Source of the DNA: Oscillospiraceae bacterium
Lineage (GTDB): Bacteria; Bacillota; Clostridia; Oscillospirales; Ruminococcaceae
NCBI GenBank assembly: GCA_017544185.1
Contig: JAFYEQ010000062.1
Span: forward strand, 1 to 9,710
Direction of reading: 5' to 3'
Length of the DNA: 9,710 nucleotides
Position 1 is the stretch's first letter. The number at the start of each line of letters is the position of its first letter. A model generated the notes under the pieces. The model saw only the letters and a program-made list of their open reading frames with translations. It did no database searches and was not told the DNA's origin. The position numbers and the translations under genes were made by a program. Positions 1 through 5,325 of the stretch are shown piece after piece.

Positions 1-403
1 ACGTAGGATCCCATGCGGTATAGCCCCTTGCCTCGAAGGTTGCTCTGAGACCTCCCGACGGGAAGCTGGATGCGTCGGGCTCGCCTTTGATCAGCTCCTT
101 GCCGGAGAACTCCATGATCACCTTGCCGTCGTGGGTGGGGGATATGAAGGAATCGTGCTTCTCAGCGGAGTAGCCAGTGAGGGGGTGGAACCAATGGGTG
201 TAGTGGGTAGCACCCTTGGATACCGCCCAGTCCTTCATGGATGCGGCGATGACATCTGCCACATCGGGGTCGAGAGCGGTGCCCAGACGCTGGGTGCTGA
301 GCAGAGCCTTGTATACGTTCTTGGGCAGCAGAGACTTCATGGTCTCCTCGTTGAACACATTGCAGCCAAAGTAATCGGTAACGTCGTTCCTGGGCATATT
401 CAT
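1..403 (-). CDS. glnN: Type III glutamine synthetase, N-terminal part (cut by window edge)
   Basis: Glutamine synthetase makes glutamine from glutamate, ammonia and ATP in the cytoplasm and is the main entry of ammonia nitrogen. The visible 134 codons read [20 protein letters not shown] and continue with [13 protein letters not shown], then AEKHDSF and [19 protein letters not shown]. This is the characteristic N-terminal and beta-grasp region of the large (about 700 residue) GSIII family found in Bacteroides and Clostridia, not of the roughly 450-residue GSI family. The catalytic barrel lies beyond the window. The ATG at 401-403 is chosen because AGGAGG (411-416) sits 7 nt upstream; a second ATG two codons later (395-397) is less well placed. 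The gene has its own strong promoter and a hairpin leader, so it is probably transcribed separately from the upstream gene. The family call is from recognised motifs and is confident; only the symbol depends on naming custom (glnN or glnA3). Confidence 0.93.
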   Translation of the reverse strand, partial: MNMPRNDVTDYFGCNVFNEETMKSLLPKNVYKALLSTQRLGTALDPDVADVIAASMKDWAVSKGATHYTHWFHPLTGYSAEKHDSFISPTHDGKVIMEFSGKELIKGEPDASSFPSGGLRATFEARGYTAWDPT

Positions 404-426
404 TTAAGATCCTCCTTGAATGGAAA

Positions 427-460
427 ATGCCGACAATACGCCACGGCGTACTGTCGGCAT
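427..460 (-). promoter_or_regulatory. Hairpin in the glnN leader RNA
   Basis: Read on the minus strand, AUGCCGACA-G-UACGC pairs with GCGUA-U-UGUCGGCAU around a CGUG loop. This gives 15 continuous pairs, one of them G-U. On the plus strand the same position is an A/C mismatch, so the element folds better as the glnN-sense RNA. It lies between the predicted transcription start (about 478) and the ribosome binding site (411-416) and is followed by UUU then CC. It could be a weak terminator acting as an attenuator, a 5' stabiliser or a protein binding site; the sequence does not decide. No mutually exclusive anti-terminator stem was found by eye. Confidence 0.6.
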
Positions 461-484
461 CCTTGCCTGTTTTCCAGTTACTAT

Positions 485-513
485 ATCATAACACATCCGA
501 CCCGACTTGTCAA
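485..513 (-). promoter_or_regulatory. Sigma-A type promoter of glnN
   Basis: On the minus strand, a perfect -35 TTGACA (508-513) is followed after 17 nt by a -10 TATGAT (485-490). The -10 is preceded by TGT, which is an extended -10 signature. The predicted start is near 478, giving a leader of about 75 nt. The promoter lies in the 187-bp gap downstream of the preceding gene, which indicates independent glnN transcription. Confidence 0.85.
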
Positions 514-550
514 GGGCGCAGCATCAGATCTTAGCTTTTGCACATAAACC

Positions 551-566
551 TCTGCCGCAGGGCAGA
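551..566 (-). terminator. Possible weak terminator hairpin after the GT-B-like gene
   Basis: TCTGCC-N4-GGCAGA forms a perfect 6-bp stem with a 4-nt loop, 24 nt past the stop codon of the gene ending at 591. On the minus strand it is followed by GGTTTATG rather than a run of T, so it is a poor match to a standard intrinsic terminator. It is listed because it is the only stem between that stop codon and the glnN promoter. Confidence 0.3.
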
Positions 567-590
567 CGATCTTAGTGTATATGATGGGGC

Positions 591-2042
591 TCACGATCTT
601 CTTTTCGCAGCCAGCTCTATCACCTTGTATGCTCCGTTATATATCCCTTCCCTGTGGGCGGAGAGTATATATCCGCACATGGTCTCTATGATATCGGGGC
701 ATTTTTGTATCATTCGGAGCATAGACATGATCTCATCCATAGAAGAGCATTCGTAGGTGCCGTCGCCTATCTCGGCCGCACGTATAGCGCCCCAGGCTTC
801 ATGACCGCCAACACGGCGGATCATCAGCTTCGGTACGGGATAGAAGGACAGCTCCCCGGGCTTGGTCATGAGTATATCACAGCATCTGAGCAGCAGGTTC
901 GTGGACCATACCGCAGCGAATATGTCCTTGTTGCAGAAGGCATGTATACCGCTGATCTCGCCGTCCAGCGCATCGTCGGCGAATGTGCGTATCTCCCCGA
1001 TATCATCGAAATGCTCGGTGGCTCCTGAGAGGTACGGGAGATCCTGCTTGAGCTCCTCCCATACATTGGCGTGGTCGCCCACATTGATCAGCAGTACTGC
1101 CTTGCCTTTCCTTACTGCGGGTATCAGACGCTTGATGACTGCGGAGTATATCTCCCGCTGCGCTCCAGCGCCGCCTATGGTGAGCAGATAGCGCCTTGCA
1201 CCGCCGTTTCGGGCACGGCGTATCCTGCGCTCACAGTCCGCTTCGATGTTGGATACTATCTCATGATCTATATAGTGGCCGGTATAGACTATGCTGTCCT
1301 CGGGCATTGGCTTGAGTATCCGCTTCTTGTCCATACCCCTGAGAGCACGGTAGCCAAGGTATGCTCCGGGGGTCTGTACGGTGTGCAGTGAGCCCTCGGC
1401 AAGATGTAATGCCATGGGCCAGTTGTCGGGTATGACGTTCACTACATCTGTGAGGCCTGCATGTACCGCGCCCTGTGCAGGATACACATGAGCAGCGATG
1501 AAGGGTATATCGCGGGGGAGGTCGGCGTATACAGGCGTGAACAGCTCTGCGGTCTTCTGGTCGGAGCAGTTGTAGTCCAGCTTACGGAAGCCCTCGCTGT
1601 TCACAGGCTCCCATACCGCTTTGTTGAACACCTTCGACTTCTGGGATATCCGCGACCCCAGAGAGTACAGCTCGTTCTGACCTGCTATGATCTTGGAGGC
1701 GGTGGTGTCCCTGAAGGACATGAGGTCGAACCAGTAGGGGTCGTATCCCAAAGCGTGAGCAGCGGAGACCAACGCCATGGATATGCGGTAGTGACCGAAC
1801 CCCATGCGTATATTGCCGATGATGACCGACTTCTCATCGAAGCTCACGTCTGTCTCATCTGACAGCACCAGCTGACGCACGCCCCATACATCGCCTATGG
1901 CGGGAGCGGGTACCGATGAGAGATGATACGTCATCCCTCTGTCATCGCCGTACTTGTCGATGAAGCCCTGCTGTGTCTTCTCTGCCCTGCGTATCACCGC
2001 GGGGGACATCTTGTTGCCGAATATTACCGATGAACGATCCAT
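591..2042 (-). CDS. GT-B-fold (MGDG synthase/GT28-like) protein of unknown function
   Basis: I do not recognise a named gene. The 483-residue protein has the layout of a GT-B glycosyltransferase. An N-terminal glycine-rich loop GNIRMGFGHYR (about 76-86) resembles the acceptor-side GGGH loop of MGDG synthase and MurG-like enzymes. LTIGGAGAQ (287-295) begins the second Rossmann domain. DILMTKPGE (389-397) and VGGHEAWGA (411-419) sit where GT28-type enzymes bind the nucleotide sugar. It has no signal peptide or membrane helix, so it is cytosolic or peripheral. The ATG at 2040-2042 is preferred because AAGGAAG lies 7 nt upstream; an in-frame ATG at 2058-2060 adds six residues but has no ribosome binding site. 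It starts 37 bp after the diguanylate cyclase stop and is probably co-transcribed with it. It may belong to a conserved domain-of-unknown-function family; donor and acceptor cannot be inferred. Confidence 0.75.
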   Translation of the reverse strand: MDRSSVIFGNKMSPAVIRRAEKTQQGFIDKYGDDRGMTYHLSSVPAPAIGDVWGVRQLVLSDETDVSFDEKSVIIGNIRMGFGHYRISMALVSAAHALGYDPYWFDLMSFRDTTASKIIAGQNELYSLGSRISQKSKVFNKAVWEPVNSEGFRKLDYNCSDQKTAELFTPVYADLPRDIPFIAAHVYPAQGAVHAGLTDVVNVIPDNWPMALHLAEGSLHTVQTPGAYLGYRALRGMDKKRILKPMPEDSIVYTGHYIDHEIVSNIEADCERRIRRARNGGARRYLLTIGGAGAQREIYSAVIKRLIPAVRKGKAVLLINVGDHANVWEELKQDLPYLSGATEHFDDIGEIRTFADDALDGEISGIHAFCNKDIFAAVWSTNLLLRCCDILMTKPGELSFYPVPKLMIRRVGGHEAWGAIRAAEIGDGTYECSSMDEIMSMLRMIQKCPDIIETMCGYILSAHREGIYNGAYKVIELAAKRRS

Positions 2043-2079
2043 AGACCATCTTCCTTTCATATAGTTGAGCTCATACAGC

Positions 2080-3093
2080 TCAGAGTACGATCGTGTTCTT
2101 CCCGTTCTTCTTGCCGGTGTAGAGCTTCTGGTCGGTCTTGTTTATCCATTCGTCCGTAGAGCATCCGCTCTCCTTCGGTGTCATGCCGAGAGTTATGGTG
2201 ACTGTGATATCGGCACCGTCAAAATGTATGGGGCTGTCTGCGATCTTGCGCCGCAGCTCCTCCAGACGAGATCGTACCGTATCGGCATCTCCTCTGCACA
2301 GTATCAGGAACTCTTCGCCGCCCCACCGTGCCGTGTCCCAGCCGCTGCATATATCCTTCATAGCAGAGCCTATGGCCCTCAGCACTTCGTCGCCTGCATT
2401 ATGACCGTAGGTGTCGTTGATCTTCTTGAAGTCGTCGATATCGGCCAGCGCGATAACTGTCTGTTCAGCGTCCTCGGGCAGGGAAGCCAGCTCCTCGAGC
2501 ATATAGTGACGGTTGTAGAGCCCTGTCAGGCGGTCGATATGTGCTGTCTCTATCAGCTGCTTCTCCGATCTGATGATGGCACGTATGATATAGTTGGTGT
2601 ATATCACCAGATATCCGAACACCGTAGCTGAGTTGAACATCCAGAAGAAGATAGCGTATCTGTCGTCCACATCGTATATCGGTCCGTTCATCTTGACCCA
2701 TATCATGAACGCAAAGTAGAGAAGAGCAGCGGCTATACTGATGAACAGAGCCTTGACGCCCTTATTGCCGAGCTTGAAGGACATATACTCCACCACGTAT
2801 ACCACCGTGATCATAGAGAAAAAGTACAGCCGGAAGCCGTAGTCTTCGCCGAGACAGACCGTGGTCACCCCGGTATACAGTATCAGCATACCGTATACCG
2901 TCCAGAGATAGGCCGTAAGATGCTTTTTGTGTATCAGTACAAAATTGAAGATATATACCGCAGTTGTGGGAAAGCTGAAATAGAAGAGGAAGTCAGCGCC
3001 GATGACCTTGAAGAACAGCATAAGGCCGATGACCATGAACAGCATGACGGTGTTGACTATATAAGCGAACTTCTGTGCGCTCTGTACGCTCAA
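2080..3093 (-). CDS. Membrane-anchored GGDEF diguanylate cyclase
   Basis: This enzyme would join two GTP into the second messenger c-di-GMP at the inner face of the membrane. The 337 residues begin with about six hydrophobic helices (roughly 10-30, 33-53, 60-81, 86-105, 113-133, 146-170), which probably form the sensory module. A short linker then leads to a complete GGDEF domain (about 182-337). The active-site loop is GGEEF (258-262), and the metal and substrate residues ALADIDDFKKIND with GHNAGDE (D218, N226, D235) are all present, so activity is expected. The RxxD inhibitory site that normally sits just before GGEEF is absent (C249 to W252), so c-di-GMP product inhibition through that site is unlikely. 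The start is TTG at 3091-3093, supported by AGGAGG at 3103-3108 with 9-nt spacing. The next ATG (residue 17) would fall inside the first helix. The gene is divergent from the TetR operon. Confidence 0.92.
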   Translation of the reverse strand: MSVQSAQKFAYIVNTVMLFMVIGLMLFFKVIGADFLFYFSFPTTAVYIFNFVLIHKKHLTAYLWTVYGMLILYTGVTTVCLGEDYGFRLYFFSMITVVYVVEYMSFKLGNKGVKALFISIAAALLYFAFMIWVKMNGPIYDVDDRYAIFFWMFNSATVFGYLVIYTNYIIRAIIRSEKQLIETAHIDRLTGLYNRHYMLEELASLPEDAEQTVIALADIDDFKKINDTYGHNAGDEVLRAIGSAMKDICSGWDTARWGGEEFLILCRGDADTVRSRLEELRRKIADSPIHFDGADITVTITLGMTPKESGCSTDEWINKTDQKLYTGKKNGKNTIVL

Positions 3094-3148
3094 ACCACAG
3101 CACCTCCTTTACAAGAGCAGTGATCGCGGACAGGTCATGTCTATCCAA

Positions 3149-3176
3149 AGTATATTCACAAATTATCTATTGACAT
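3149..3176 (-). promoter_or_regulatory. Candidate promoter of the diguanylate cyclase gene
   Basis: On the minus strand, ATGTCA (3171-3176, 4 of 6 matches to the -35) and TATACT (3149-3154, 5 of 6 matches to the -10) are separated by 16 nt. The predicted start near 3142 leaves a leader of about 48 nt before the TTG codon. Its -35 overlaps the -35 of the opposite TetR promoter, so the two promoters should compete for polymerase. Confidence 0.5.
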
Positions 3177-3198
3177 ATCGTCGCATATGTGATAGACT
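3170..3198 (+). promoter_or_regulatory. Promoter of the tetR-GPH-GH36 operon
   Basis: A perfect -35 TTGACA (3170-3175) is followed after 17 nt by TAGACT (3193-3198, 4 of 6 matches to the -10). The predicted start is near 3205. The -10 and the start site are covered by the tandem palindromes at 3190-3224, the usual arrangement for repression. Confidence 0.7.
3173..3190. promoter_or_regulatory. Inverted repeat ACATAT-N6-ATATGT in the promoter spacer
   Basis: ACATAT (3173-3178) and ATATGT (3185-3190) are exact reverse complements separated by 6 nt. The repeat lies between the -35 and -10 of the plus-strand promoter and over the -35 of the minus-strand promoter. It differs in sequence from the GATAG/CTATC sites next to it, so it may bind another protein or be chance in A/T-rich DNA. 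Confidence 0.35.
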
Positions 3199-3206
3199 AA
3201 CTATCA
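3190..3206. promoter_or_regulatory. Operator 1, TGATAG-N5-CTATCA
   Basis: This is a perfect 17-bp palindrome (half-sites TGATAG and CTATCA, spacer ACTAA) that covers the -10 element and start site of the TetR operon promoter. It is repeated 19 bp downstream with the same half-sites. It is the most likely binding site of the TetR-family protein encoded just downstream, acting by blocking polymerase. Confidence 0.75.
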
Positions 3207-3209
3207 GAT

Positions 3210-3224
3210 GATAGTCTGACTATC
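3210..3224. promoter_or_regulatory. Operator 2, GATAG-N5-CTATC
   Basis: This is a second copy of the operator palindrome (half-sites GATAG and CTATC, spacer TCTGA). Its centre is 19 bp from that of operator 1, so the two sites are nearly two helical turns apart. It lies in the early transcribed region of the TetR operon. A weaker relative, GATAT-N3-CTATC at 3230-3242, is centred another 19 bp downstream. Confidence 0.75.
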
Positions 3225-3263
3225 CTTTTGATATATTCTATCTCATTTTCGGGGGTTTGTCAA

Positions 3264-3938
3264 GTGGTAAATGAGAATATTTACAAAATATCCTCATATG
3301 ACGATCTGTCCAGAGACGCTCTGAAGGTAAAGCGTATGGAGCGGGCTACGGTATGTGCGGCCCAGCTGTTTTTGGAGCACGGCATAGAGGACGTGAAGAT
3401 GACGGATATCGCGGAGCGCAGCGGTATCGGAGTGGCATCGCTCTATCGCTATTTCGGTACGAAGACCGCTATAGCTGCATCTGCGGTGACGTTCCTGTGG
3501 GACGATCTCCATTCTCTGTTCGCAGACGTGTTCGACTCGGACACCTTCAAGGCTCAGAGCGGCCTCAAGCAGATGCAGGATCTTATGAGGATGTATATAG
3601 TATTGTACACTGCCCATAAGGATCTGTTGCGCGTTATAGAAGAGTTCGACCGCATGATCGTTACGGAGGGCGTGTCCGATGACGCTATGAGAAGGTATGA
3701 GAAGAGCGTGATCGACTTCGAGCCCGTGCTCCGACGTGCATACGAGGCGGGGCTGGAGGATGGGACAGTGCGGGACATAGGCTGTATCGACCTGCTCTAT
3801 CAGACCCTGGGACACGCGCTCAATACCATGTGCATGAAGTTCATAGGCGGTGAGATACTGCCGTCTGATGACTTTTCTCACGCAGAGCAGGAGCTGGAGC
3901 TCCTGATAGAGATGGCTGTGAACTATATCAAGGCTTAG
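3264..3938 (+). CDS. TetR/AcrR-family transcriptional regulator
   Basis: A 224-residue dimeric repressor of the TetR family. The N-terminal DNA-binding domain shows the typical pattern: a first helix RATVCAAQLFLEHG (27-40), then MTDIAERSGIGVASLYRYFGTK (about 46-67) as helix-turn-helix ending in the family YRYF signature. The remaining 150 residues are the helical ligand-binding and dimer domain, which does not reveal the ligand. The GTG at 3264-3266 is chosen because GGGGG (3251-3255) lies 8 nt upstream and the resulting length is normal. A TTG at 3228 is in frame but overlaps the operator region and has no ribosome binding site; ATG 3336 would cut into the first helix. It is the first gene of an operon with a sugar symporter and an alpha-galactosidase-like enzyme, with two palindromic operators on its own promoter, so autoregulation and control of these genes are expected. 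The start is less certain than the family. Confidence 0.9.
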   Translation: MVNENIYKISSYDDLSRDALKVKRMERATVCAAQLFLEHGIEDVKMTDIAERSGIGVASLYRYFGTKTAIAASAVTFLWDDLHSLFADVFDSDTFKAQSGLKQMQDLMRMYIVLYTAHKDLLRVIEEFDRMIVTEGVSDDAMRRYEKSVIDFEPVLRRAYEAGLEDGTVRDIGCIDLLYQTLGHALNTMCMKFIGGEILPSDDFSHAEQELELLIEMAVNYIKA

Positions 3939-3951
3939 GGAGGGATGTACC

Positions 3952-5325
3952 ATGACAGAGAAGAAGGAAGCTTCAAAGAAGATATTGTGGTTATTCGCTG
4001 TAGGTCAGCTGGGATGGTCGATACTGTCGGGCATCGTGTCGAACTGGATGGTATTCTTTTTTCAGCCCTCCGGTGAGGAGCTGGCCAACGGACAGGTAGC
4101 GTTCCTGCCGCAGGGCATGATCCTGGGGCTCACTGCTATCGGGCTCATAGGAGCAGTGGGACGTATATTCGACGCTGTGACAGATCCGTTCATAGCTGGT
4201 AAGTCTGATGGGCTGCAGCACAGGCTCGGCAGACGCATACCCTTCATGCGGGCAGCTGCCATACCCTTCGGTGCTGTTACGGTGCTGATGTTCTGCTCAC
4301 CCGTGAACGGTACGTCCTCCGTCAATACTATCGCGCTGTTCATATGCGCTATGCTGTTCTATCTGTGCATGACCTGCTACTGTACCCCCTTCAATGCTCT
4401 GATACCCGAGCTGGGGCGTTCTCAGAAGAACCGTATAGACCTTTCCACGTATATATCCGTGACCTATTTCTTCGGCACGGCCATAGCGTATCTCGTCCCC
4501 AATATAGCAGGGATATTCTCCGGAGCAGGGTATGCGGGGAGCTACCGCATCACCATAGGGATACTGGCATGTGTAGCTGTGGTATGTATGCTCATACCCG
4601 CCTTCGCCATAGATGAGAACGTATACGCCGACACCACTCCCTCAAAGACCGGTGCGTTCAAGTCGCTGGGAGAGACCTTCAAGAACAAGGACTTCAGGCT
4701 CTTCGTGGGGTCGGATATACTTTACTGGGTGGGGCTCACACTGTTCCAGACAGGTCTGTCCTTCTATATCACAGTGCTCTTAGGGCTCCCTGCTACCTGG
4801 TCGTTCCCCATGTTCGCTGTCATGACGGGAGTATCGCTGGTGTGCTATCTCCCCGTGAACATACTTGCAAAGAAGATGGGCAAGAAGAAGCTGATCACCT
4901 TCGCGTTCATGTTCTTCTCGGGCACATTCCTGGTGACGGGCTTTGCGGGCATGATAAGCGTACCACCCGTAGCATACGGGATACTCATCGCAGTCATGGC
5001 TGCTGTGCCTATGGCCATACTCGGGATACTCCCTCAGGCAGTAGTTGCGGATATCTCCGAGGCTGACAAGGTGCAGACAGGCGAGAGCCGAAGCGGTATG
5101 TTCTATGCAGCGCGTACCTTCGCGTTCAAGATGGGCCAGTCCATGGCTATGCTGCTCTTCACCTCGATAGCTACTATAAATAAGGATGTGCCCAAGGGCA
5201 CGGCAGGCTACGGCCTGGGCTACAGGCTCACCGCATTCATCGCAGCAGCGCTCTGCTTCGCAGGAGGCATGGTATTCATGATGTACAACGAGAAGAAGGT
5301 CATGGACACATTGGGAGGTAAATGA
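3952..5325 (+). CDS. GPH-family (MelB-like) glycoside:cation symporter
   Basis: A 457-residue membrane protein with about 12 hydrophobic helices, the usual length for the glycoside-pentoside-hexuronide:cation symporter family (melibiose carrier MelB and relatives). The diagnostic helix II segment GRIFDAVTDPFIAGKSD (70-86) carries two acidic residues, D74 and D78, equivalent to the cation-coordinating aspartates of MelB. It is followed by the loop RLGRRIPFM typical of the family. A central charged loop (about 220-245) separates the two six-helix halves. It would import a small glycoside with Na+ or H+. GGAGGG at 3939-3944 lies 7 nt before the ATG, and only 13 bp separate it from the tetR stop. 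Its stop codon overlaps the start of the GH36 gene, so the partner enzyme suggests an alpha-galactoside such as melibiose as substrate. The exact sugar is inference. Confidence 0.92.
   Translation: MTEKKEASKKILWLFAVGQLGWSILSGIVSNWMVFFFQPSGEELANGQVAFLPQGMILGLTAIGLIGAVGRIFDAVTDPFIAGKSDGLQHRLGRRIPFMRAAAIPFGAVTVLMFCSPVNGTSSVNTIALFICAMLFYLCMTCYCTPFNALIPELGRSQKNRIDLSTYISVTYFFGTAIAYLVPNIAGIFSGAGYAGSYRITIGILACVAVVCMLIPAFAIDENVYADTTPSKTGAFKSLGETFKNKDFRLFVGSDILYWVGLTLFQTGLSFYITVLLGLPATWSFPMFAVMTGVSLVCYLPVNILAKKMGKKKLITFAFMFFSGTFLVTGFAGMISVPPVAYGILIAVMAAVPMAILGILPQAVVADISEADKVQTGESRSGMFYAARTFAFKMGQSMAMLLFTSIATINKDVPKGTAGYGLGYRLTAFIAAALCFAGGMVFMMYNEKKVMDTLGGK

Noticed and set aside
131..547. Open frame on the plus strand across glnN and its leader
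   Set aside because: It is antisense to the glutamine synthetase motifs and runs through the promoter and hairpin; no coding evidence.
2066..2082. Short palindrome TGAGCT-N5-AGCTCA at the end of the cyclase gene
   Set aside because: It has only six pairs, includes the stop codon and lacks a T-run. The short gap to the next gene argues for read-through rather than termination.
3294..3953. A 219-codon open frame on the minus strand opposite tetR
   Set aside because: It covers almost exactly the TetR gene in antisense, has no recognisable motifs, and tetR itself has unmistakable helix-turn-helix features.
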